NCBI RefSeq assembly: GCF_016427535.1
Contig: NZ_JAELXV010000011.1
Coordinates: 37,141 to 101,140 of the forward strand
Origin: Hymenobacter sp. BT559
Lineage (GTDB): Bacteria > Bacteroidota > Bacteroidia > Cytophagales > Hymenobacteraceae
DNA length: 64,000 bases
Direction: 5' to 3'
Under the pieces are notes generated by a model. The model was given only the letters and a program-made list of their open reading frames with translations. It was not told the DNA's origin and searched no databases. Position 1 is the stretch's first letter. Each line of letters starts with the position of its first letter. Shown here piece after piece: positions 57,257 through 64,000 of the stretch. The position numbers were made by a program, and so were the translations under genes.

Positions 57257-57493
57257 ATGAAACGCTCGGCTCATCCTCTCGTTCATCAATCCACTGCTCC
57301 ACTCGAAGCCCCAGGCTTATCTTTTGGTGTTCTCCGTACTGCATTCGTTGGTGTTCTCTTCGTGTTGATTCTACTAGTAGGGCTGTTCTTTTTTTTACGC
57401 GCCCGGGCTCCTCATGAGCCGGCCTTAGCCACCCCCAAAGCCGCACAGGCGCCATTACTACGCATAGCAGCAGTATCGGCCGCTACCCTTTAA
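57257..57493 (+). CDS. Small single-pass membrane protein, 78 aa
   Basis: ATG at 57257. Residues about 23-48 form one membrane helix (FGVLRTAFVGVLFVLILLVG then LFFFLRARAP), followed by an Ala/Pro tail. GC of the codons is higher than around it. Function unknown; similar in layout to the 78-residue protein at 60101-60337. Confidence 0.55.
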   Translation: MKRSAHPLVHQSTAPLEAPGLSFGVLRTAFVGVLFVLILLVGLFFFLRARAPHEPALATPKAAQAPLLRIAAVSAATL

Positions 57494-58161
57494 TTTATAT
57501 GGCCTACTGGCTACAGTGTTGTCTTTATACCCTGTTAAGGCTTTGGGTTTTCACAAGCACGATATAGTCGATAAATACAAGGCAATTTTGAATTGATTCA
57601 ACAAAGTATTTTAATTATATATACAGCATTCTCTTAAGTTCAACGTTATCTATAGCGGCCCCTTTTGCGCGATGCAAAAGGGGCCGCTGCCATAATATTC
57701 TGGCAGACAGATAAGCAGAGCTAAGCGATGCCATCTTATTTCATTTGAAACGCCCATGCTTAGCCGAATTGGCTACTTTAGAGATGCAGTTGTAAGAAGG
57801 GATAAGATTATCCACCAGCTAGACAATTTACAAGGTAACGTGGCCATAAATCATTATTTAACAAAAAGCATATATAAAAAACAACAGCGTGCGCATACTA
57901 CTTAAAACCTCCTCATATGCTTAATTTATTCGATTGTTTATTAATATCTTATTATCTAATCTTGTTACTATTATGCTACATACGCAGACCCATTAGTTCT
58001 GAGATGTTAGCACTATTAAGTCACTTTTCTTAAAAATTTGTTTTTATTTTCCCATCCTATTACTTGAAATTATTCAATTACGGGTTAACTTTCTGCCTGT
58101 ATAATACGGATTAGTAGCTCCGTATTTAGCTCTTCTTTTCATTCCCACCACGCTTCGAAGT
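57494..58161. other. 668-bp AT-rich gap with one hairpin
   Basis: Holds the perfect hairpin at 57655-57687. A 49-codon frame at 57756-57905 (+) begins MLSRIGYFRDAVVRRDKIIH and is rich in Lys and Arg; it may be coding but has little support. A TATAATA-like sequence lies at about 58100, ahead of the next small gene. Confidence 0.4.
57655..57687. terminator. GC-rich hairpin, probable terminator
   Basis: GCGGCCCCTTTTGC pairs perfectly (14 bp) with GCAAAAGGGGCCGC around GCGAT. It is 162 nt past the stop of the small membrane protein, with no U-tract, so the role is not certain. Confidence 0.55.
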
Positions 58162-58329
58162 ATGTTCACCAGTTTATTAGTTACCCTACTTTGGGTAATC
58201 GGCGGCTTGGCAATCTACTGCTATTTAGCCATTTGGGTTTTCGTCCTATTCATTCTTGCTTCTATTGTCAGCTTCTTTGCTTTCGCACTAGTGCAACATA
58301 GCACTCTCTCCCAAGAGCCGCTAGAGTAA
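58162..58329 (+). CDS. Small two-helix membrane protein, 55 aa
   Basis: ATG at 58162, TAA at 58327-58329. Almost entirely hydrophobic: MFTSLLVTLLWVIGGLAIYC, then YLAIWVFVLFILASIVSFFA, with a short polar tail ending QEPLE. Likely two membrane helices. No family recognised. A clean frame in AT-rich DNA supports it. Confidence 0.55.
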   Translation: MFTSLLVTLLWVIGGLAIYCYLAIWVFVLFILASIVSFFAFALVQHSTLSQEPLE

Positions 58330-58474
58330 CAGCGTGGCTATAACTACGGTACGAGATGGCTGTTGCACAACAGTCAACGTTGCGGCTATTGAGTTAGTCG
58401 CTTAATATTGCAGATACCAAGTACTAGCGCCTTGCCTACTCGCGTACAGGGAAGGCGCCATCTGCATATGCGCT

Positions 58475-58750
58475 ATGAAAGACATCAACGCCTTTCTTTA
58501 TGGCAAAGTGGTTGCCCGTAAAATGAAGGCAATCGAAAACTCCATGCAAGTGCTAGCCGAAAAGCATCAGGATTATTTTGCTAGCCAGAGGTCTAGGTAC
58601 GCCGCAGAAGGTGAGCACCGCTCCGCCACGCTGGCCGAGTATGTACAGCCACAGTGGGTTAATCTGCAACCTGTACTTTGGGTAGACCCCGCCTTGCCTG
58701 CCGACATTGCGGCCGAGTGCACTGCCTATTTTAAGATAGCTATCAACTAA
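58475..58750 (+). CDS. Hypothetical protein, 91 aa
   Basis: ATG at 58475 (MKDINAFLYGKVVARKMKAI). First 55 residues helical and charged, the rest has several Trp/Pro (QPQWVNLQPVLWVDPALPAD). No signal or membrane segment and no recognised domain. Confidence 0.6.
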   Translation: MKDINAFLYGKVVARKMKAIENSMQVLAEKHQDYFASQRSRYAAEGEHRSATLAEYVQPQWVNLQPVLWVDPALPADIAAECTAYFKIAIN

Positions 58751-58814
58751 GGAAGTTCGCTATTCTAAAATAGTAATCGGTGTGAGTGAAGGTTACTACA
58801 CAAGGCACATGCTT

Positions 58815-59183
58815 TTATTTTGCCGTGGCAGTCGAGCCGCTACTACCCTTCCAAGAAAGTCGCGCAAATACGTCGTGAGGCAGCAATAACGCGCCATAGA
58901 GCATATCAGTACGCTGCTGCGGCTTGGTGCGCCAATAGCCTGTTAGCCACTCTACCTCCTCGGTCGTAAGAGCAGTCATCGAGCCTTGATGGCTATGAAG
59001 CTTGTCCCACCCTCTGTGGGCTAGAAGCTGCCCAGCGTGTGTTAAAAAAGCCTGCAGCTCACTTATTTGGCGCGGGCCTGTGCGATATTCTACACTGATA
59101 TAGTGTCCTGCCGGATGCTCTAGCAAGCGACCAACCGAATTCTCGAAATAAATGTGAACTGTAGAAGACGTAGTCGTATACAC
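58815..59183 (-). CDS. Hypothetical protein, 122 aa
   Basis: ATG at 59183. The pattern VHIYFENSVGRLLEHPAGHYISVEY followed by a helix and TEEEV..WLTGYW-like sequence suggests a small alpha/beta fold in the manner of STAS/SpoIIAA-like proteins, but this is only a resemblance. Cytoplasmic. Confidence 0.6.
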   Translation of the reverse strand: MYTTTSSTVHIYFENSVGRLLEHPAGHYISVEYRTGPRQISELQAFLTHAGQLLAHRGWDKLHSHQGSMTALTTEEVEWLTGYWRTKPQQRTDMLYGALLLPHDVFARLSWKGSSGSTATAK

Positions 59184-59453
59184 AGGTTGAATTCGTTACT
59201 GTTCTAACTAGCAATTATTTACTAAAAAGCTAATTAGAGACATCTGCAGTTGGGTCAATTCCTGTCAAACTACGAAAAAAATCTGCCTTGCGGATTGTGA
59301 TTGTCCGCTTTATCACGACTTAAATACTCACTGCGTCTCGCAAGACCTACGTTCTGCGCAACATAAGTACACAAACGCCCTACTTCTACCAGCTAGCTGG
59401 TATTCAGCAAGCAGTAAGTGGCCTTACGCCCGCTAACATATACCTGGGCCTCG

Positions 59454-59654
59454 CTAACCCGCAGGCTTGTCGAAAAAGACTATGTGCCAACCGGCACCAC
59501 GCCACCCCATCAGCGTAAAGGTTTGCCCAGAATCAGGGTCGGCAGAGGTACTAGGGGTATCATGAATCGGCGGGGGCTCTGGTAGCTTCCCAGGCATCAA
59601 CTCCGGCCATATCAAATCGACCAAATACGCTTCTTCACCTTTTATAGTCCGCAT
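59454..59654 (-). CDS. Small hypothetical protein, 66 aa
   Basis: ATG at 59654 (MRTIKGEEAYLVDLIWPELM). Pro-rich centre and an aromatic C-terminus (FTLMGWRGAGWHIVFF). No family recognised. Confidence 0.45.
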   Translation of the reverse strand: MRTIKGEEAYLVDLIWPELMPGKLPEPPPIHDTPSTSADPDSGQTFTLMGWRGAGWHIVFFDKPAG

Positions 59655-60100
59655 CGCTTCCTTTCTCTTTTAGCTACTTGCCTCCCACCCTATCGCCGTT
59701 AATACAGAGGCAGTTGTTACACAGTTTTTGCACCTATCCTCCTCAAGCCCTGACTCTTTTAGCGAGCAACGCTTACCGAGCACAGTCTTTGCCTCTTCTC
59801 ATCCCAGATGGCCATCACATAAGCCCGCCGGTCAGGAACTTCTTGGCTCAATAACATACCTAATCACTAGCTAACTCATGCAATGTACGTTGGCTGGTTC
59901 TTAAGTAAGTTATTACCCTTCGCGCGTTAATCTCTAGTAGGCTTGTGCTTAAAAGCAAGCAACCAACAGGCACTCACTAAGTCAGGTTGACCTCATACGC
60001 TTAGTTAATGCAGAAGCCAGTATAAACTGCCTAGGTTAGCATAATTTGCTTATGTGCCCTTTACCTAGGCAAGTCACCAGACCGTTCACCTAGCAAGCGG
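59655..60100. other. 446-bp gap
   Basis: Two CCTAGG sites near 60030 and 60065; otherwise no coding frame, hairpin or RNA seen. Confidence 0.4.
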
Positions 60101-60337
60101 CTATTTAGCGGCGGGGCTCTTGTAAGCGTCAGCTTGAGCCTGCTGTGCCCGCGGGGTTGCCGGTTGCGCGGAGGCTGGTCCTTGGGCAGCTTTGCCTTGC
60201 ATTCTGGGGAATGCATAGGCAATGAGAGCCGCAGCTACTGCAATGGCAAGCAGAAACAAAAGCATACCTTTTCTCAGCCTTTTTGGCACTGGGCGGCTAG
60301 CATCGTCAGTAGGTAGTTGGGGCGGATGTGGCTGCAT
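60101..60337 (-). CDS. Small single-pass membrane protein, 78 aa
   Basis: ATG at 60337. A basic Pro-rich head (residues 1-23) precedes one membrane helix (MLLFLLAIAVAAALIAYAF), followed by an Ala/Gln/Pro-rich tail that would lie in the periplasm. Unknown function. Confidence 0.6.
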   Translation of the reverse strand: MQPHPPQLPTDDASRPVPKRLRKGMLLFLLAIAVAAALIAYAFPRMQGKAAQGPASAQPATPRAQQAQADAYKSPAAK

Positions 60338-60414
60338 ACAGGCAAAGGAAAGTGGGCTAGCTTGTACGTGAGGGCAGCATCGGAGTTATGGGCTCTAGTT
60401 GCACACCGTCAGTT

Positions 60415-60837
60415 TTAAACTCCCGGATTGAGAACAAAGGACTTCATCATTTGTAGGAGCATGCCATCGGTGGCGCTTAGCCCAGGAGCGCTCAGATTTA
60501 GTTGCTCCGGCGTAACATACCCCGCCAACTCGGCAAACTCAGCAGCTGACACTGGCCGAAAGGCCATAGACCAATCGGCAAAGCTGCGCTGCGCAATGGG
60601 TTTATCAGCGAATTTGAATACTTGCTCATGGCGCCCATCCTGAAGTAGCCGCGCGTAGAGCATGGCTAAAGCAGCCTCATCACCCTCGATAATCTGCATA
60701 AATTGCCCATCGCCATATACTAGGGCGCCTGTTATATTTTGCTGGGCATTCGCAGTCCGGGCCTGTGCTAGTAGAGCAGCTAGCTCGTCGTCTGTCGGGC
60801 GCTTTGTAGCCCGGCTCAAGTAAATAATATGATGCAT
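60415..60837 (-). CDS. Stand-alone BLUF-domain blue-light sensor
   Basis: 140 residues from ATG at 60837; 14 extra upstream codons are open but non-homologous. The flavin-photocycle residues are present with the spacing of AppA: Tyr6 (HHIIYLSRA), Asn34 (QQNITGALVYGDGQF), Gln48 (MQIIEGDEAAL), Trp89 and Met91 (FADWSMAF). Only about 35 residues follow the BLUF core, so there is no output enzyme or DNA-binding domain; it would act through a partner. FAD-dependent, cytoplasmic. It lies among small genes of unknown role. Confidence 0.9.
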   Translation of the reverse strand: MHHIIYLSRATKRPTDDELAALLAQARTANAQQNITGALVYGDGQFMQIIEGDEAALAMLYARLLQDGRHEQVFKFADKPIAQRSFADWSMAFRPVSAAEFAELAGYVTPEQLNLSAPGLSATDGMLLQMMKSFVLNPGV

Positions 60838-60993
60838 AGGTGCGAAAGTACATGTGCAGGCCTTGGCATACTCTATCAAGGCGCAGTCGCCGAATTTCCG
60901 CCTAGGCTACGCATGCTGCACTCTACGTTATAAACTCTTAGTATTCACAGTCTAACGCTTTCACATAGTTTATACACAACCGCTACCCAGCCC

Positions 60994-61406
60994 CTAGGCG
61001 ACTTGCAACTCCTCCTCGCGATAGCAGTCCCAGTAACCCTCATCGAGGCTATACACTAGCACGCGATGCACTATACTCGTCTTCGGATGCCGTTCTTTTA
61101 ATTGCTCCGCCAGGTAACTATTCGGGGCGCAGTACTAGTCACCGGCAATACCTGATGCCCTAACTCATACGCAAATACCCATGTTACGCTAGCCCTTACA
61201 ACCGTTGCCGGCATCGCCACAGCTTCAAGTGGCACTACGGCACAAGTATTCTCGTGCCAAGCTAGCAGTTTGTTACAATCCGGGCAACGCGGCTCGCTCA
61301 TTTCTGACTCAAAATCCGTTTTATTATCGGCGTGCGTTGCAAAATCTATCTCTTCATACTCCTGTTCCTGTTCTTCAGACACATACCGTATGTTCTTAGC
61401 TGCCAT
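60994..61406 (-). pseudogene. Frameshifted gene for a zinc-ribbon-like protein
   Basis: From ATG at 61406 the frame (MAAKNIRYVSEEQEQEYEEI) has a Cys motif RCPDCNKLLAWHENTC and then runs out at 61098. Close to the GGGG run at 61124-61127 the neighbouring frame becomes clearly protein-like (APNSYLAEQLKERHPKTSIV, ending DEGYWDCYREEELQVA) to a TAG at 60994-60996, and that part has no start of its own. A one-base indel in the homopolymer joins both into about 137 residues. It is either a real frameshift or a sequencing error. Function unknown. Confidence 0.6.
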
Positions 61407-61711
61407 AGCTTTTTTTACTAATCTACATAGCGCTAACTGTATTGGCAAGCTTCGACGTTTTTCAATTCGTGCTCAGTTATTCATCTCAGATGATTTTTAT
61501 CGGTGACAATACCCTAGATACTATCTAACCAGCATCCTATTCATAGCTAACCACACTTGGCTTTCTCTATGTCAAGCATTATCTTCAATCGAGCACTAAC
61601 GTACATGCTCTTAAAAAACGCTTTCGTCTTCTCCATAACACGAAGACACAACAGTTTTTCCAAAGGAACTAACTACAACAAAAAACCCCCTCTTATCTGA
61701 GGGGGTTTTAG
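61407..61711. other. 305-bp AT-rich gap
   Basis: Only the tRNA terminator (61682-61709) at its right end; no gene seen. Confidence 0.5.
61682..61709 (-). terminator. Terminator of tRNA-Lys
   Basis: AAAACCCCCTC pairs perfectly with GAGGGGGTTTT around a six-base loop, directly downstream of the tRNA on the minus strand. Confidence 0.85.
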
Positions 61712-61784
61712 TGGCTCCGCTGGGATTCGAACCCAGGACCCGTACATTAAAAGTGTACTGCTCTACCAGCTGAGCTACAGAACC
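61712..61784 (-). tRNA. tRNA-Lys (anticodon TTT)
   Basis: Read on the minus strand: acceptor GGTTCTG with CGGAGCC (two G-T pairs), D arm GCTC..GAGC, anticodon stem GTACA/TGTAC with loop CTTTTAA (anticodon TTT), T arm CTGGG-TTCGAAT-CCCAG. 73 nt; the CCA end is not encoded. It translates AAA and AAG. Confidence 0.95.
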
Positions 61785-61823
61785 GATACCTTTGCGTTCA
61801 CAACTCGCGGTGTATTACCGTTT

Positions 61824-62639
61824 TTGTGGGTGCAAAAGTACAGCATCATTTTGAATCTGACAACCTTGCTGCTAAAAAAAACCTCCCTATTCCAAGCCAT
61901 TACATTGCTGAGCAGCTTTATTGTATTGCCTCTCTGCATCTTGGCTTCATCAACAGACATTAAAAAAATTGCGGTTGATACTAATGCCTCACAGCCCGCA
62001 AAGATTGAAATAGCCGACTCGTTATTTGAGCAAGGGCAGTTCAAGACCGTACTACCACTTTATCGAGCCCAAATTTGGCAACAGCGAAAGGTATCAGCGC
62101 GCCTTTTGTTACGACTAGCGTACGCTGAGCATCAGCAGATGCACTATGCTGCCGAGATACTGTACCTTAATATGGCTTTAGTGCGACAGCCCCGCTTGAG
62201 TACATGGCGACAGCTAGCCAGCCTTGCACAGCGGCAGCGCTTGGTAGGCTACCCTACCACTTGGCAGCAAGAAATAAGGGTACAAATACAGCGCTATTAC
62301 TATCCGATATTACAGGGGCTGCTGAGTGTAGCAGTACTATTAGCAGTAGGGCTCATGCTACGACGCAGGCGCACTAGCCAAGGAATATGGCTCTTCTACA
62401 GTGTATATTTACTTGGCACCATCGCTTACCTCTATTTGCTGCGTCCGTCGTCAACTAGTATTGTCGCACGCCCCGGCGTAGCCTTGATGGCTGGCCCAGG
62501 CGCAGGCGCAGCTTGGCTAAGTACTGCAGCCCCTGGTGACCGCTTGCCCGTACTTGGGCGCCAGGATATCTGGCTACGTGTGCGCTGGCAAGAGCGCGTA
62601 GCCTATGTGCGCGCCGGCGACACTTTTGTAATTGAATGA
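61824..62639 (+). CDS. BatE-like TPR/SH3 membrane protein
   Basis: Up to 271 residues. No ATG occurs near the front: 61824 is TTG and 61830 GTG, so the start is unsure. A first hydrophobic segment (ITLLSSFIVLPLCILASS) acts as signal or anchor; a TPR-like helical part follows (ADSLFEQGQFKTVLPLYRAQ...RLAYAEHQQMHYAAEILYLN), then two membrane helices (ILQGLLSVAVLLAVGLML; WLFYSVYLLGTIAYLYLL) and a bacterial SH3 domain (VALMAGPGAG...RVRWQERVAYVRAGD). This layout is that of BatE, but no other bat genes are nearby. Confidence 0.7.
   Translation: MWVQKYSIILNLTTLLLKKTSLFQAITLLSSFIVLPLCILASSTDIKKIAVDTNASQPAKIEIADSLFEQGQFKTVLPLYRAQIWQQRKVSARLLLRLAYAEHQQMHYAAEILYLNMALVRQPRLSTWRQLASLAQRQRLVGYPTTWQQEIRVQIQRYYYPILQGLLSVAVLLAVGLMLRRRRTSQGIWLFYSVYLLGTIAYLYLLRPSSTSIVARPGVALMAGPGAGAAWLSTAAPGDRLPVLGRQDIWLRVRWQERVAYVRAGDTFVIE
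61833..61863 (-). promoter_or_regulatory. Promoter of tRNA-Lys
   Basis: On the minus strand: TTG (61861-61863), 20-nt spacer, TACTTTTG (61833-61840), about 50 nt upstream of the tRNA. A full match to the Bacteroidota consensus. It overlaps the 5' end of the opposite-strand gene that starts near 61824. Confidence 0.75.
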
Positions 62640-62885
62640 TTATACTTATAACATGAGGCGTATTATCAGCTAAAAATATATAGCTGAATACCTCTGCTTA
62701 GACGAAGTGCACTTAATTTTTCTATTATAAATTATCTATCAGCGCAAGATGTAGCTATTATTAACTTTATCAAATAGAGTTAACAATAATAAATTTATAC
62801 CAAGTCCTATTCCTATTATATCAAAAGAAAAAAGAAGACACAGGCTATAGAACATCAGCAATATCAATAATTAACCATATATCTT
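62640..62885. other. 246-bp very AT-rich gap between convergent genes
   Basis: No coding frame seen; no strong terminator for either gene. Confidence 0.4.
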
Positions 62886-63686
62886 TTATAATTCTCCTTC
62901 TTCTTTACGAAATTTATTTAGCACCATTTTATCCATTAATCCCGGTAGCCATTTATTTAAGAAAACGACCAGCTTACCCTCATTGGTAAGTACGAAGCTG
63001 CGTTGGCGTTTTTCCACTGCCCGACGCAAATGATGAGCAACTTCTTCACTTGTCATCATTTTTTCCTCATCGCGTGGAGTATCATTCTGAGTCTGCCCAT
63101 CAGCAAGCAATGCAGTGTGTCGAATATTAGACGCTGTAAAACCAGGGGCAGCAGTAAGCACATTTACACCCTGAGGTAGTAACTCAGTACGCAATGCCTC
63201 AAGAAAACCATTCATTGCAAACTTAGATGCTGAATAGCCTGTGCGTCCTGGCAGCCCCCTATAACCTGCGATACTGCTAATTCCTACAATTGTACCTTTA
63301 GAAGCCAATAGGTACGGCAAAGCTGCTTTGGTTATATATACTGTACCAAAGAAATTAGTTTGCATAAGCTGTTCTAAAACCTTTACATCAGCATCAGCAA
63401 ACTTTGCGCGCATACTTAGTCCTGCATTATTAATAAGTACATCGAGGCGGCCAAAAGTGGTTATAGTCTCAACAACTGCACGATTAGCATCGGCTGATAT
63501 ACCTACATCGCCTTGCACCGCATGACATTTAATGTTAGCAACTGTCAAATCAGCAATCGTAACTGCTAGCTTCACCGCGTCACGCCCTGTAATAACTACA
63601 TGCGCCCCTGCACGGCCAAACTCAAATGCGCAAGCTCGGCCAATCCCAGATGTACCACCCGTGATTAAAACAACTGTGTCTTTCAT
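62886..63686 (-). CDS. SDR-family oxidoreductase
   Basis: 266 residues. TGGTSGIGRACAFEF (nucleotide binding, 9-23), NNAGLS, catalytic Ser in GISSIAGYRGLPG and YSASK. Longer C-terminal tail (WLPGLMDKMVLNKFRKEEGEL), of the type found in SDRs acting on lipids or sterol-like compounds, but the substrate is unknown. AT-richer than the SDR at 44.7 kb, with which it shares only family motifs. ATG at 63686. Confidence 0.9.
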   Translation of the reverse strand: MKDTVVLITGGTSGIGRACAFEFGRAGAHVVITGRDAVKLAVTIADLTVANIKCHAVQGDVGISADANRAVVETITTFGRLDVLINNAGLSMRAKFADADVKVLEQLMQTNFFGTVYITKAALPYLLASKGTIVGISSIAGYRGLPGRTGYSASKFAMNGFLEALRTELLPQGVNVLTAAPGFTASNIRHTALLADGQTQNDTPRDEEKMMTSEEVAHHLRRAVEKRQRSFVLTNEGKLVVFLNKWLPGLMDKMVLNKFRKEEGEL

Positions 63687-63889
63687 AATCGAGAATAAGA
63701 GGCTAAACTATTTCTTGCAAATTACAATACCCACAACTTATCTATGCGCAATAAATAAGCACAACTTTATTCTACGCGCAAGTGTGGGTATATAAGCAAT
63801 CTAGTATTTACGCTCATAACCTGCGAAATCATTGAATTAAATGAACCATATTCAACAATGAGGTTGAATGCGGGACGGGCTAAAATGCG

Positions 63890-63938
63890 GAGAGCCCCCT
63901 GCCGGGCGCTGGTCAAAGCGCAAGGGCAGGGGGCTCTC
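63890..63938 (-). terminator. Terminator of the rRNA operon
   Basis: GAGAGCCCCCTGCC (63890-63903) pairs perfectly with GGCAGGGGGCTCTC (63925-63938); the loop of 21 nt has its own small GCGCT/AGCGC stem. It lies just downstream of 5S rRNA on the minus strand. Confidence 0.8.
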
Positions 63939-63950
63939 TCGTTGTAAAGT

Positions 63951-64000
63951 TGGCGGCGACCGACTCTCCCACCGGTGAAGGCAGTACCATAGGCGCACCG
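63951..64000 (-). rRNA. 5S rRNA, 3' part (rest beyond window)
   Basis: The minus strand reads ...TATGGTACTGCC...GGTGGGAGAGTCGG TCGCCGCCA, the conserved 3' half of 5S rRNA (loops D/E and helix I). The gene continues past 64000, so a 16S-23S-5S operon probably lies there on the minus strand. Confidence 0.85.

Noticed and set aside
57199..57417. 72-residue plus-strand frame
   Set aside because: Overlaps the more plausible membrane protein at 57257-57493 in another frame and is rich in Ser, Arg and Cys without pattern.
57494..58161. Possible ncRNA or replication origin in the AT-rich gap
   Set aside because: No iterated DnaA-box-like motif, no conserved RNA fold recognised; only one hairpin and a doubtful 49-codon frame.

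Overview
The window looks like a chromosomal piece of a high-GC member of the Bacteroidota, most likely a Hymenobacter-like member of the Cytophagales (inference). Reasons: a 287-residue primary sigma factor with the short Bacteroidota architecture, promoter elements of the TAnnTTTG type with a TTG about 20 bases upstream, an N-acyl-ornithine transcarbamylase instead of a normal OTCase, a SusC/RagA-type plug module, and almost no Shine-Dalgarno sequences. The hexamer CCTAGG is scattered through the whole GC-rich part (about 80 copies by hand count).

Layout. 1-6.1 kb: C-terminus of an M1 aminopeptidase, an outer-membrane beta-barrel protein, a secreted six-hairpin glycosidase and rpoD. 6.7-24 kb: a META-domain lipoprotein, then a two-armed arginine regulon. 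argB-argE-argH run leftward and GNAT-argG-argC-(AT-rich orphan)-argD-carA-carB-argF' run rightward from a shared divergent promoter at about 10.64-10.67 kb. The right arm is preceded by a leader of about 340 nt with three hairpins and a 34-codon ORF ending in tandem Arg codons. A deaminase plus amidohydrolase pair sits on the opposite strand between carB and argF'. 24-32 kb: urease genes (NiCoT/UreH-type permease, fused ureAB, an unrelated insert gene, ureC, an ATP-grasp gene, a CPA1 antiporter on the other strand, ureF, ureG). ureD lies apart at 43.6-44.5 kb and no ureE is seen. 32-38.6 kb: gltB and gltD, which share ammonia and glutamate metabolism with urease and arginine synthesis. 38.6-45 kb: a DUF4261 protein, a TetX-like flavin monooxygenase with an AraC regulator, an LprI-like protein, a PAP2 phosphatase, a YdcF protein, ureD and an SDR.

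45.6-51.6 kb is one giant secreted protein of about 2018 residues: a bacterial alpha-2-macroglobulin with a CxEQ thioester motif into which a carboxypeptidase-regulatory plus TonB-plug (SusC/RagA N-terminal) module of lower GC is embedded. It is followed by a LytTR regulator whose receiver has lost the phosphoacceptor Asp, a lipoprotein, a DUF6766 membrane protein and a PAS histidine kinase.

55.3-62 kb is an AT-rich, gene-poor stretch with very small, often membrane-spanning proteins, a BLUF photoreceptor, a frameshifted zinc-ribbon gene and tRNA-Lys(TTT). The right end carries a TPR/SH3 protein, another SDR, and the terminator and 3' end of a 5S rRNA on the minus strand, so an rRNA operon continues past the edge.

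Many intergenic gaps contain long imperfect palindromes of several distinct families; one family occurs at both 7.2 kb and 45.4 kb, another at 13.0, 23.3 and 24.7 kb. No CRISPR array, prophage or intact insertion sequence was seen.
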